A DNA stretch of 36,483 nt from Gammaproteobacteria bacterium RIFCSPHIGHO2_12_FULL_42_10 (GTDB lineage Bacteria; Pseudomonadota; Gammaproteobacteria; DSM-16500): the NCBI GenBank assembly GCA_001801625.1, contig MGYE01000065.1, forward strand, positions 52,334 through 88,816. Direction: 5' to 3'. The number at the start of each line of letters is the position of its first letter. The stretch's first letter is position 1. This document shows, piece by piece, positions 16,981 to 27,738 of this stretch. Position numbers and translations under genes: made by a program. Below the pieces are notes generated by a model. It worked only from the letters and a program-made list of their open reading frames with translations. It made no database searches and was not told the origin of the DNA.

Positions 16981-17433
16981 ATGTCATTAGAAGAATTATA
17001 CCAAGATATCATTGTAGACCATGGTAAGTCACCACGAAATAGTGGTGTGCTGTCTGCTGCAACGCATCAGAAGGTCGGTCATAATCCGCTTTGCGGCGAT
17101 AAATTAGTGTTGTATTTGATTGTACAAGATGACGTCATCCAAGATGCACGCTTTGAAGGAGTGGGATGTGCTATCTCTGTCGCGTCCGCTTCTTTGATGA
17201 TAGAAACTATTAAAGGCAAAACAACACAAGCTGTTGCTACCCTGTTTAGTCAGTTTCATTTACTAGTAACAGAAGGCAAAGCGCCCAACCAAGCGCTAGG
17301 TAAGTTGTTGGCGTTCAGCGGTGTTTATCATTTTCCCATTCGTGTTAAATGCGCAACGCTTGCGTGGCATACCTTAAACGTTGCATTAGAAGAAAATAGC
17401 AGAAGAAAACAGCGGAGTGAAGTAAGCGAATGA
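16981..17433 (+). CDS. sufU: SufU-like sulfur acceptor / IscU fold protein
   Basis: 150 residues with the three cysteines and aspartate of the family: NPLCGD (C38, D40), GVGCAIS (C63) and VKCATLAWHTL (C124). The segment between C63 and C124 is longer than in IscU, as in SufU. In Gram-positive bacteria SufU accepts persulfide sulfur from SufS through a zinc site; the same role is inferred here since SufE is missing. AGGAAAG precedes the ATG. It overlaps the next gene by the sequence ATGA. Confidence 0.92.
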   Translation: MSLEELYQDIIVDHGKSPRNSGVLSAATHQKVGHNPLCGDKLVLYLIVQDDVIQDARFEGVGCAISVASASLMIETIKGKTTQAVATLFSQFHLLVTEGKAPNQALGKLLAFSGVYHFPIRVKCATLAWHTLNVALEENSRRKQRSEVSE

Positions 17434-17780
17434 ATCCTAATATTACGGTGACTGCAGATGCGCTTTCACATATCGAAAAAATCATCACTAAAGCGCTTTG
17501 TTTGGGTTTGCGTTTGTCTGTTAAAAAAACAGGGTGTTCTGGCTATGCCTATTCATTTGAACGTGTAGAAACAGTGAATGAAAAAGATTTTTTGCTCGAG
17601 CTTGCACCGCTTGTCAAAATTTACATTGATAGTGCATGGTTGACTTGGTTTGATGGATTAAAAATCGATTTTGTTGAAGAAATAAAAATGGGTTTAAAAC
17701 AAAAGCGTTTGACGTTTATTAATACGAAAGAAAGTGCAAGATGTGGTTGTGGCGAAAGCTTTCAGATGAATGGAGGCTAG
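17430..17780 (+). CDS. sufA: A-type Fe-S carrier (SufA/IscA family)
   Basis: 116 residues with the conserved cysteines C36 (KKTGCSGYAY) and C105/C107 (ARCGCGESF). Carriers of this type pass clusters from the SUF scaffold to target enzymes. The ATG overlaps the sufU stop (ATGA), indicating coupling. The name sufA is by position; sequence alone cannot separate SufA, IscA and ErpA. Confidence 0.92.
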   Translation: MNPNITVTADALSHIEKIITKALCLGLRLSVKKTGCSGYAYSFERVETVNEKDFLLELAPLVKIYIDSAWLTWFDGLKIDFVEEIKMGLKQKRLTFINTKESARCGCGESFQMNGG

Positions 17781-17781
17781 C

Positions 17782-18318
17782 ATGTTAGGCAAACAAGCAT
17801 TAGATGTAAAACGTGAGATAGAGGTCACCCTCATTCCATCGGGTGCTAAAGTCATGCTACAAGAAGGCACGCAAGTGTTTGTGACGCAGGCGTTAGGCAA
17901 TGCTTACACTGTGTATGTGAATGGCAATTTAGTACGTGTTGCAGGCAAAGATGGTGATGCATTAGGACTCGTCATTTTGGCAGAAGCAGATGTGAATGCC
18001 TGTGCTGGTACAGTAGAAGAGAAAATTTGGAAGCAGCTCAAGACTTGTTTTGATCCTGAAATTCCAGTCAATATTGTTGATCTTGGTTTGGTGTATCATG
18101 TTGTTGTGCAAGAAGAGCCCGATGCTTGTCGTGCTGAAATCGTGATGACGCTCACTGCGGCAGGCTGCGGTATGGGGCCTGTGCTTGTTGGTGAGATAGA
18201 AGAAAAAGTACGCACGATCGCAGGTGTGACAGAAGTAAAAGTAGAGCTAACTTTTGATCCGCCCTGGGATCGAGAAAGGATCAGTGATGAAGCAAAACTA
18301 CAATTAGGGTTGATGTAG
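17782..18318 (+). CDS. sufT: SufT, DUF59/MIP18-type Fe-S maturation protein
   Basis: 178 residues from ATG 17782, with GGAGG (17772-17776) at proper distance; an earlier in-frame ATG at 17770 overlaps sufA. The N-terminal part is a SufT-specific domain, and the C-terminal DUF59 domain has FDPEIPVNIVDLGLVY, TLTAAGCGMG and FDPPWDRERIS. SufT helps mature Fe-S proteins, mainly when demand is high. It is the last suf gene, 37 bp before grxD. Confidence 0.95.
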   Translation: MLGKQALDVKREIEVTLIPSGAKVMLQEGTQVFVTQALGNAYTVYVNGNLVRVAGKDGDALGLVILAEADVNACAGTVEEKIWKQLKTCFDPEIPVNIVDLGLVYHVVVQEEPDACRAEIVMTLTAAGCGMGPVLVGEIEEKVRTIAGVTEVKVELTFDPPWDRERISDEAKLQLGLM

Positions 18319-18355
18319 GGTCTGTTGATTATTATTTAATTTATTCGGAGGCGTG

Positions 18356-18667
18356 ATGAGTATACAAGATATTATCAAACAACAAATTAGTGAAAATCCC
18401 GTTATATTGTATATGAAGGGAAGCGTAGAGTTGCCAAAGTGTGGATTTTCATCACGTGCCGTGAATCTCCTGAAAGCGTGCGGTGTCGCCTTTGCTGCGA
18501 TTGATGTACTGCAAGATGAAGCGATTCGACAGGGAATCAAAATTTATTCAAATTGGCCCACTATTCCACAACTTTACATTAATGGCGATTTTATTGGCGG
18601 CAGCGATATCATGGATGAAATGGCTGAAACGGGCGAATTACAACAGTTGATTGATGCGATTGCATAG
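18356..18667 (+). CDS. grxD: Monothiol glutaredoxin, CGFS type
   Basis: 103 residues from ATG 18356, preceded by GGAGG. It has the CGFS active site (C29-S32), WPTIPQLYING and GGSDIMDEM, which binds glutathione. Such proteins hold a 2Fe-2S cluster between two monomers and pass it on. The position right after sufT agrees with a role in Fe-S transfer; the same operon is likely. Confidence 0.96.
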   Translation: MSIQDIIKQQISENPVILYMKGSVELPKCGFSSRAVNLLKACGVAFAAIDVLQDEAIRQGIKIYSNWPTIPQLYINGDFIGGSDIMDEMAETGELQQLIDAIA

Positions 18668-18677
18668 CCGCATTTAC

Positions 18678-18715
18678 TTGTAAGACAATATATGGTCATG
18701 TAATATGACTATATA
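18678..18715 (+). promoter_or_regulatory. Promoter and autoregulatory operator of the toxin-antitoxin pair
   Basis: TTGTAA (18678-18683), 17-nt spacer, TAATAT (18701-18706). A palindrome TATATGGTCAT-N5-ATGACTATATA (18689-18715, one mismatch) covers the -10 box. This is the usual place for antitoxin binding in Phd-type autorepression. Confidence 0.65.
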
Positions 18716-18739
18716 AATCGACTGGATTATGGAGGCGCT

Positions 18740-18961
18740 ATGTCTCAATTTAACATTCATATCGCTAAAGCACGTTTTTCTGAGTTAATACAGAAAGCCT
18801 TGCTAGGCGAAGAAGTGATTATCGCGAAAGATAACAAACCAATTGCTAAAATTGTTCCTTTTAAACTTTCCAAAAGTAAGCGTCGTTTGGGATTGGCGAA
18901 AGGTTTAGTTGAGATTTCCGCTAATTTTAATGAATTTTTGGAAGACTTTAAGGACTATTAA
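18740..18961 (+). CDS. Phd/YefM-type antitoxin
   Basis: 73 residues with the Phd pattern FNIHIAKARFSELIQKALLGEEVIIAKDNKPIAKIVPF. Its N-terminal half binds DNA as a dimer and the C-terminal tail (GLAKGLVEISANFNEFLEDF) would wrap and block the PIN toxin that follows 1 bp later. GGAGG precedes the ATG. The whole pair sits between grxD and recF. Confidence 0.88.
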   Translation: MSQFNIHIAKARFSELIQKALLGEEVIIAKDNKPIAKIVPFKLSKSKRRLGLAKGLVEISANFNEFLEDFKDY

Positions 18962-18962
18962 A

Positions 18963-19349
18963 ATGAAAGTGCTGCTAGATACACAAGCATTTTTATGGTT
19001 GAGCGTAGACTCAGCGTTTCTCAGCAAAAAATCGAAGAAAGTATTTTTAGAGGAAAAAAATGATTTATATTTGAGTCTTGCGTCTGTTTGGGAAATGTCA
19101 ATTAAAACAAGTATTGGTAAGCTAAAAGTGCCTGGTAGTGTGGAAGCATTTGTTCTAACACAATTACATGAAAATTCTATTTTACAATTACCCATTCACT
19201 TTCGCCATGTTGCACGTGTAGAGGATTTGCCATTTTGTCATCGCGATCCATTTGATCGTTTGTTGATATCGCAGGCTTTAGAAGAAAAAATGGCTATTTT
19301 GAGCAACGATGCTGTTTTCGATAAGTATGCAGTTGATCGAATATGGTAG
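18963..19349 (+). CDS. VapC-type PIN-domain toxin
   Basis: 128 residues from ATG 18963, with AAGGA 8 nt upstream; an open frame starting at 18909 overlaps the antitoxin and is not used. The four acidic PIN residues are present: D6 (LLDTQAF), E44 (SVWEMS), D98 (PFDRLL) and D116 (LSNDAVF). PIN toxins are Mg-dependent RNases that cut tRNA or rRNA. Pairing with the Phd antitoxin just upstream makes the function likely and the locus intact. Confidence 0.9.
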   Translation: MKVLLDTQAFLWLSVDSAFLSKKSKKVFLEEKNDLYLSLASVWEMSIKTSIGKLKVPGSVEAFVLTQLHENSILQLPIHFRHVARVEDLPFCHRDPFDRLLISQALEEKMAILSNDAVFDKYAVDRIW

Positions 19350-19373
19350 TGCGTTTTTCTATAAGTATAAAAT

Positions 19374-20498
19374 ATGCCTATCACGTTATTTAATATAACA
19401 AATTTTAGAAATTTGTCAGCTGTTTCTCTCTCCGCTGTTTCCCCTGGGTGCAATATTATTCATGGGATGAATGGTAGCGGCAAAACGAGCATGCTTGAGG
19501 CAATACATACGTTAGGATTGGGCCGATCGTTTCGCAGTAGTGCAACGCGCGAATTAATTCGTCAACAAACAGATAAATTTACATTATTCGCGCAAGTATT
19601 ACGCAATAAAACACATCATAATACAACCATTGGTATTGAACGTACTGAGTTGGGTGCGCTGAGATGGCGTGTTGATGAAAAAGAAGTGTCGGCAGCGGCT
19701 GATGTGGTGTCCATTTTGCCCATGCGCATTATCAATTCGCATTCCCATGATTTGATCGAGCTAGGACCCAATTTTCGTAGAAAATTTTTAGATTGGGGTT
19801 TATTTTACCAATTCGATGATTTCTTGCCCTGCTTTAAGCGATTTGAAATGTCGCTTAAACAGAGAAATACCCTATTGCGTGAAAAAAAATTCGCAAAGAC
19901 ATGTTTTGACGGCCTTTATGAGCGGGAATTAGACAGCTGGACAGAGGTGCTAGCGAAGCAAGCGGCAGAATTAACGCAGTTTAGACGACAATATGTGAAA
20001 TTGCTCCTACCTTTCTTGATGAATGCCATTGAAATGCTCTCGGTCATTCCGCAAGCTCAAATTAAATATGATCCAGGTTGGGATGAAGATCGGTCTTATG
20101 CGACTATTTTGGCTGATAATGCACGCGAAGACTGTCAGATGGGCTATACGCAGTACGGCCCACATCGTGCCGACCTAGAGATTTTGATCAATGCCGTACC
20201 TGCAAAGCATTTTTTATCCAGAGGACAGCAAAAACTATTAGTTTGCGCGATGGTGCTTGCACAAGGCGCGCTATTAAGCGCAGAACGTGGAAATCAGGTC
20301 ATCTATCTGGTTGATGACCTGCCGTCAGAGCTAGACCAGATAAGTCGTCAAAAGCTGATTGCTTTGTTGATGGCACAACAAACACAAGTCTTCATGACAG
20401 CCATTGAAAAAGAAATGGTTGATTCTCATATTCAGCAGACATCCACTTTGCCAATCAAGATGTTTCACGTGAAACATGGCGAAATTGTGGCGAAATGA
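19374..20498 (+). CDS. recF: RecF, recombination mediator ATPase
   Basis: 374 residues, typical of RecF. ABC/SMC-like ATPase that works with RecO and RecR to load RecA at gaps. Walker A GMNGSGKTS (31-39), the signature FLSRGQQKLLVCAMVLAQG, and Walker B VIYLVDDLPSELD are intact. In most bacteria recF follows dnaA-dnaN, but here a toxin-antitoxin pair and the SUF operon lie upstream. The C-terminal residues MFHVKH are encoded by a perfect parS site. No strong binding site before the ATG. Confidence 0.95.
   Translation: MPITLFNITNFRNLSAVSLSAVSPGCNIIHGMNGSGKTSMLEAIHTLGLGRSFRSSATRELIRQQTDKFTLFAQVLRNKTHHNTTIGIERTELGALRWRVDEKEVSAAADVVSILPMRIINSHSHDLIELGPNFRRKFLDWGLFYQFDDFLPCFKRFEMSLKQRNTLLREKKFAKTCFDGLYERELDSWTEVLAKQAAELTQFRRQYVKLLLPFLMNAIEMLSVIPQAQIKYDPGWDEDRSYATILADNAREDCQMGYTQYGPHRADLEILINAVPAKHFLSRGQQKLLVCAMVLAQGALLSAERGNQVIYLVDDLPSELDQISRQKLIALLMAQQTQVFMTAIEKEMVDSHIQQTSTLPIKMFHVKHGEIVAK
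20461..20476. promoter_or_regulatory. parS, perfect ParB binding site
   Basis: TGTTTCACGTGAAACA matches the conserved chromosomal parS sequence at all 16 positions. It lies inside the 3' end of recF. ParB loads here and spreads to organise the origin region. Confidence 0.9.
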
Positions 20499-20536
20499 AA
20501 AGACCTATTTTTATTTAACAAACATGTGAACAAATG

Positions 20537-20565
20537 GGCAATAAAAGCCTTTATTATTGCCTTTT
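20537..20565 (+). terminator. Likely recF terminator
   Basis: GGCAATAA (20537-20544) pairs with TTATTGCC (20554-20561) and is followed by TTTT. It lies 40 bp after the recF stop and before the gyrB leader. The stem is short and AT-rich, hence moderate confidence. Confidence 0.45.
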
Positions 20566-20687
20566 CTGGCCTCTTATTTTCTGTGCTGTTAGGCAAAAAT
20601 ATGCTATTATTTGCCAAGGATTTATCTCGAATATTGTTAAGACGACTTCATATAAATTAGCTGTCACCGCAGGAGATGACATCTCCA

Positions 20688-23781
<3,094 letters not shown>

Positions 23782-23810
23782 TATATATCAGTTGAGAGTA
23801 CACTGCCCAC

Positions 23811-23888
23811 TGTCATCCAGAGGCTAAGTTTTTTGCGCCGAAGGATCTCCCCGGAAATGCAATTTCTCATTCAGGGCCGGGAATGACA
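23811..23888. repeat. Decayed dispersed repeat
   Basis: The block TGTCATCCAGAGGC ... GGGAATGACA resembles the 'gtcatcc...ggaatgac' repeat type and is not coding. It occupies much of the gap between folA and the antitoxin gene. Confidence 0.5.
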
Positions 23889-23988
23889 AGTTGCGATTTA
23901 TGCAGCAATGCCCAATGCCAGTCTTAATCTGCCTAAATCAAAAAATTTTATAATTAATTGATTTTTAAAGCATTAAAATCCGAACTAG

Positions 23989-24330
23989 TTACGATACTGC
24001 TTTCCTTCTTTCTTCAGGCTGAATTGCCAACCGATAGCCAAGTCCTTTTAAAATTAATTCAAAAGTACCAAGTGTTGGATTACCTTTTTCAGATAATACC
24101 TGATAAAGATTCTGGCGGTTTAAATGTGTTGCCTTAGCTAAATGCCCCATACCACCTTTTGCCTCTGCTATATTGCGCAAAGCAATCAACAATGACTCAA
24201 CATCGCCATCCTCGTGGTATTCTTCCATTGCGATACGTAGATATAAATCTGCTTCTTTAGGTTTTTTAAGCGATTCTATCAGTTCATCATAATAGCTCAT
24301 CGTATTTTTAATTATTTTAGCTTTACTCAT
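23989..24330 (-). CDS. HigA-like (HI1420-type) addiction-module antitoxin
   Basis: 113 residues. The N-terminal part YYDELIESLKKPKEADLYLRIAMEEY and the helix-turn-helix GGMGHLAKATHLNRQNLYQVLS with GNPTLGTFELILKGLGYRL are typical of the antitoxin in the HI1419/HI1420-type pair. The matching toxin should lie just upstream on the same strand, but only its last 38 codons remain (24323-24439). The antitoxin ATG overlaps that remnant by 8 nt, as in intact pairs. Confidence 0.85.
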   Translation of the reverse strand: MSKAKIIKNTMSYYDELIESLKKPKEADLYLRIAMEEYHEDGDVESLLIALRNIAEAKGGMGHLAKATHLNRQNLYQVLSEKGNPTLGTFELILKGLGYRLAIQPEERRKAVS

Positions 24331-24439
24331 CGCTACGCTCCTTCAAGTCATGCCAGTATGCTTTAGCTATCTTGATATCTTTCTTTTGACTACTCTTATC
24401 GCCCGCACAAAGCAGAACCAGGATATATAGCTCTGTCAC
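24323..24439 (-). pseudogene. C-terminal remnant of an HI1419/HigB-type toxin
   Basis: Upstream of the antitoxin, this frame reads LYILVLLCAGDKSSQKKDIK and then IAKAYWHDLKER before its stop. This is the conserved C-terminus of the Gp49-like toxin (LLCGGDKSSQ.KDI..AK). The rest of the toxin (some 60 residues) is gone: apaH lies where it should be. A GTG at 24439 overlapping the apaH stop could in principle start a 38-residue peptide, but this would lack most of the RNase fold. Confidence 0.8.
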
Positions 24440-25254
24440 CCCTCGCGCTCACATTGTACGTTAAATTGCTTGCCGTCTTCTAATCGCATGGCTGTTAAGC
24501 AGCCTCCCCAAACGCATCCTGTGTCGAGAGGAAAAAGGTTGGGCATATTAGTTTTTCCGGAGAGAGCCGCCCAGTGACCAAATATAATTTTAAGATCGGT
24601 ATTGATGCGCGAGGAGACCTCAAACCAGGGAATAATATCATTGGGTTTATCAATAAGATTGCCTTTGTATTTCAAATTTAAACGTCCATCTGGATAACAA
24701 AAACGCATACGTGTGAAATAATTGACTGCAACACGCAGACGTTCTTCTGAGGGAAGAGAGCCATCCCAGTGATCAGGTAGATTTCCGAAAAGACTATTTA
24801 GTGTTGATTCGCGCAAATTGCCTTGTAACGCAATTTCAATTTCTTTTGCGATACATTGTGCTTCGGACAAGCGCCAGGTGGGCGCAAGCCCTGCATGTAC
24901 CATAATGTAATGAAGTGTTGGGTGGTAGACCAAGAATGGGCGATGACAGAGCCATTCGATTAGTTCAGTGCAGTCTGGGGCTGTTAAAATAGGTTGGAGT
25001 GTATCGCTTTTATGTATTTCACGTATTTTATAGAAAACACCAATTAAATGCAGATCGTGATTGCCTAAAATGATTTGGTGTTGACTCCCCAATGCTTTCA
25101 AGAAGCGCAATACTTCAAGTGATTGTGGGCCACGATTCACTAAATCGCCCGCGCACCAAAGTATATCTTTCTTTTGATCGAATGCTATTTTTTTGAGCAA
25201 TGCTTGGAGTGCTGTAAAACAGCCCTGAATGTCGCCAATGGCGTAAGTTGGCAT
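24436..25254 (-). CDS. apaH: ApaH, symmetrical bis(5'-nucleosyl)-tetraphosphatase
   Basis: 272 residues of the calcineurin-like phosphoesterase fold that splits Ap4A into two ADP. Metal and phosphate motifs are GDIQGC (7-12), GDLVNRGP, LGNHDLH, VHAGLAP and FGHWAAL, and the C-terminus has LDTGCVWGGCLTAMRL. apaH adjacent to folA is also the arrangement in enterobacteria (ksgA-apaG-apaH-folA). The 3' end abuts the toxin remnant. Confidence 0.97.
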   Translation of the reverse strand: MPTYAIGDIQGCFTALQALLKKIAFDQKKDILWCAGDLVNRGPQSLEVLRFLKALGSQHQIILGNHDLHLIGVFYKIREIHKSDTLQPILTAPDCTELIEWLCHRPFLVYHPTLHYIMVHAGLAPTWRLSEAQCIAKEIEIALQGNLRESTLNSLFGNLPDHWDGSLPSEERLRVAVNYFTRMRFCYPDGRLNLKYKGNLIDKPNDIIPWFEVSSRINTDLKIIFGHWAALSGKTNMPNLFPLDTGCVWGGCLTAMRLEDGKQFNVQCEREG

Positions 25255-25305
25255 GGCGTTTTAAAAACCTTATTTAATTCATGCGAATCATGATGATAAT
25301 AACAA

Positions 25306-25484
25306 ATACCCATTACGCTCCAAGATGCGAACTTTATCATCCCATCTTGCGGTGAACTTGGGAAGTTTTTTACAAGAAAAATCCTCACAATACAACGAGT
25401 ATTGTTGCGGTTTTTCTTGTAAAAAACTTCCCAATTTCTTGCAATCTGGGCGTTAAAGTTCGCATCTTGGAGCGTAATGGGTAT
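25306..25484. mobile_element. Long palindromic element, third family
   Basis: 179 bp, with arms that pair over about 85 bp and few mismatches. The ends read ATACCCATTACGCTCCAAGA and complement; the 31-bp outermost parts are identical inverted repeats. It is bordered by TA on both sides (TA|CCCATT ... AATGGG|TA), compatible with a TA-target mariner/IS630-type MITE. No transposase. A decayed relative lies at 13655-13742. The gap 25255-25603 contains this element, the hairpin at 25559-25596 and no gene. Confidence 0.85.
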
Positions 25485-25558
25485 ATGCTGTGCGCTGTCA
25501 CCTTAAAGAGCATTTCTTTGATTTAGATGTATGAGAAATGATTGGACCTTCTCTCCCC

Positions 25559-25596
25559 GTCACCCTCCTCCCACAAAAGCGTGGGAGGAGGGTGAC
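25559..25596. repeat. 16-bp inverted repeat hairpin
   Basis: GTCACCCTCCTCCCAC (25559-25574) and its exact complement GTGGGAGGAGGGTGAC (25581-25596), six-nt loop. It lies just past the 3' end of the aldo/keto reductase gene and could terminate it, but no U-run follows on the minus strand. Confidence 0.6.
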
Positions 25597-25603
25597 GCTG
25601 TGT

Positions 25604-26374
25604 TTATTGCTTTTTCTTAACTGCTAGCTCTGTTTGTGCAGTATTTTCTCGTAAATGTGTGGGATTAATTGTTCCGATGATCACGCTGGTAACGCCTGGT
25701 TCGTTTAGTGCAAATTGCAATGATGGTGCTTGTAAGTGGCCGCTTGAGAGCGCTTTTTTAATGAAAATACCCTTATTCTTTTCGTTGGCATAGGTTAAGA
25801 CCGGGCGCTCATCTGTATAAGCCGCATTAAATGAGACCATGGCAAGATCAGTCTGATCGATGGTCGCAAGCCCTCCTGCGATCGTTTTGGTGGACATGCC
25901 AAAAGCGCGAATCTTGCCTGCTTCTTTTAAGCGATCGAGTGTTTCAAATACCGCTTCTTCATGAATCAGTTTGAGATCTTCGCCGTTTGAGTGAACAAGC
26001 ACGATATCTAGATAATCAGTGTGCAGGCGCCGCAAGCTTCGGTTAACACTTGCCTCAAGCCCTGCTTTTGAAAAATCAAATCGTGAAGCGTCGTTTACCC
26101 ACTCTTCCCCTGCTTTGGTTGAGATGACCCAGTTTTTTCGTTGGTTTTTTAATAATTTCCCTAGACGCTCTTCAGAGACACCATAAGCTGGCGCAGTATC
26201 TAGTAAGTTGATACCGCAATCTGATGCAATAGCTAGTAAATCACAAAGCGCATGATCTTCTGGCAACGTAAATGCGGTTTTGTATTTGACACCCGTTGTA
26301 CGACCCCATTTGACTGTACCAAGCCCTATTTGACTGACAATGATGCCTGTTGTGCCGATGATGTTTTTTAGCAA
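25604..26374 (-). CDS. Aldo/keto reductase
   Basis: 256 residues from a TTG start at 26374, chosen because GGAG lies 8 nt upstream and because the family begins 'lG.TG..VS.IGLGT', here IIGTTGIIVSQIGLGT. A longer frame starting at 26479 would overlap the FAD gene by 76 bp. The catalytic tetrad is D59 (LLDTAPAY), Y64, K87 (STKAG) and H128 (LVHSN). The C-terminus has VTSVIIGTINPTHL. NADPH-dependent reduction of an aldehyde or ketone; substrate unknown. It follows the FAD gene by 29 bp, so the two probably form an operon. Confidence 0.9.
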   Translation of the reverse strand: MLKNIIGTTGIIVSQIGLGTVKWGRTTGVKYKTAFTLPEDHALCDLLAIASDCGINLLDTAPAYGVSEERLGKLLKNQRKNWVISTKAGEEWVNDASRFDFSKAGLEASVNRSLRRLHTDYLDIVLVHSNGEDLKLIHEEAVFETLDRLKEAGKIRAFGMSTKTIAGGLATIDQTDLAMVSFNAAYTDERPVLTYANEKNKGIFIKKALSSGHLQAPSLQFALNEPGVTSVIIGTINPTHLRENTAQTELAVKKKQ

Positions 26375-26403
26375 AATTTTATCTCCAGCCCTGTTGATGA
26401 GTT

Positions 26404-27600
26404 TTAAAATATTTCCCAAGGAGGGATGGCGCAAGATGGATGGGGCCACGCAGCCAGTGCCTCTTTGTGAGGTTGACATGGTGTTAAATGAGTCAATTGC
26501 AACTGCTGCATAATATCATCTGTCAATTTAGGTGCTAAAGCGAGTTTCGTTGGCCAGGCAATGATGGTATTGCCAATTGTTTTGGTAAAGCAAGTGATAG
26601 GCTTTAAACCGTCAGCCTGTAGTGGTTCTGCGCGATCAATTCTGATCGTTTCAAATCGTGCTGTAGAAAAATCCAACCATGGAAACAATAAGTTGAGTTC
26701 TTGTTTTGTGGCTGCAATTTGATTTGTTTTGTTGCGTTGTACGCCCTCTTCTGCTAGCAGTCCTCCCAAGTACCAAACCATGCTGCCATCTTGCCGATAG
26801 TGTGTTGTGACTGTTAGGCGTGGGCGCGCTGAAAAATTGAGACAATGTGCATAGAGAGGCGCGTGGAATGGCAGTTTAACCATGACCATGTGCAGCGGCC
26901 GTCGTTGCATCGCTAGCGCTTTTGTGTTGAGACGGTTGATGGCGATTTCGTTGCCCGTACCCGCTGTAAAAATATATCGCTGTGCTGAGAGGTTGATTTT
27001 CTGACAGCCCGCGTGGAGTGTCATGGACGTGATGTGACCGATTTCGTTTAGTTCAATGTCTTTTTCGGATAAATCTTCAATTTTAAAGAGTGTATTTTGA
27101 TTGGCATTCGCTAGCTCGCGAATCAAGACAGGGACATCTAGGACTGTTTCATTGATAGCGAATACATGTCCTTTAAAATCAGGATGCTGAAAAACAGACG
27201 GATAACTTTCTTTTGTGAGTGGTTCTACGTGGGCCTGTAGCGTAGAATTTGCTAAAAATTGCATCAATTTTGCTTTTGATGCGCGAGGTGACCACATGTA
27301 CTGTTTATTTGAAAGAATGGGGACGCGAGATAAGTCGCACTCTCCCAATCCTGCCAGGCTCTGCTGCCATCGCATTGGCATAGCAGCCATTGCCTCTGCA
27401 TCTTGAGTTAATTTTCCGGTCAATGCATATTTCATGCCGCCATGAATGATGCCTTGTGAGTGACCTGTTTGTCCGCCACCCAATGTGTTGAATTCGAACA
27501 GCATCGCAGAAAATCCAGTTTGTCGTAGTCTATTTAGCAGCCACAAGCCTGCAATGCCGCCGCCAAAAATAGCAATGTCTATGGAAACTGTTGTATGCAT
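26404..27600 (-). CDS. FAD-dependent oxidoreductase (DAO family)
   Basis: 398 residues. The N-terminal dinucleotide-binding motif is IAIFGGGIAGLWLLNRL (about 9-25), followed by TLGGGQTGHSQGIIHGGMKYAL, typical of the D-amino acid oxidase / glycerol-3-phosphate dehydrogenase fold. The C-terminal part still has RIDRAEPLQADGL. The enzyme binds FAD and oxidises an amine or alcohol; substrate and electron acceptor cannot be told. It is the first gene of the pair with the aldo/keto reductase and divergent from the pilus operon. Confidence 0.85.
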   Translation of the reverse strand: MHTTVSIDIAIFGGGIAGLWLLNRLRQTGFSAMLFEFNTLGGGQTGHSQGIIHGGMKYALTGKLTQDAEAMAAMPMRWQQSLAGLGECDLSRVPILSNKQYMWSPRASKAKLMQFLANSTLQAHVEPLTKESYPSVFQHPDFKGHVFAINETVLDVPVLIRELANANQNTLFKIEDLSEKDIELNEIGHITSMTLHAGCQKINLSAQRYIFTAGTGNEIAINRLNTKALAMQRRPLHMVMVKLPFHAPLYAHCLNFSARPRLTVTTHYRQDGSMVWYLGGLLAEEGVQRNKTNQIAATKQELNLLFPWLDFSTARFETIRIDRAEPLQADGLKPITCFTKTIGNTIIAWPTKLALAPKLTDDIMQQLQLTHLTPCQPHKEALAAWPHPSCAIPPWEIF

Positions 27601-27672
27601 GCGCTATTCTGATATGAGTGTTAGGTTGTTTTTTAAAGGATGACAGTATGAGTTAGCCAAGTATTTTATGTT

Positions 27673-27700
27673 ATGCTATTTATATTAGATAGCATTTTTT
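27673..27700 (+). terminator. Terminator-like hairpin ahead of the pilus operon
   Basis: ATGCTAT (27673-27679) pairs with ATAGCAT (27689-27695), followed by six T. It lies in the 138-bp gap upstream of the pilus ATPase and reads towards it. Since the upstream gene runs the other way, it could act in the leader of the pilus operon as an attenuator. Confidence 0.35.
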
Positions 27701-27738
27701 GAAATGGTTGATGTTAACAAGGAGTGTTAGACAAACTT

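Noticed and set aside
26375-26479. Longer N-terminus for the aldo/keto reductase
   Set aside because: It lies largely inside the FAD gene, and the family start and GGAG point to TTG 26374.
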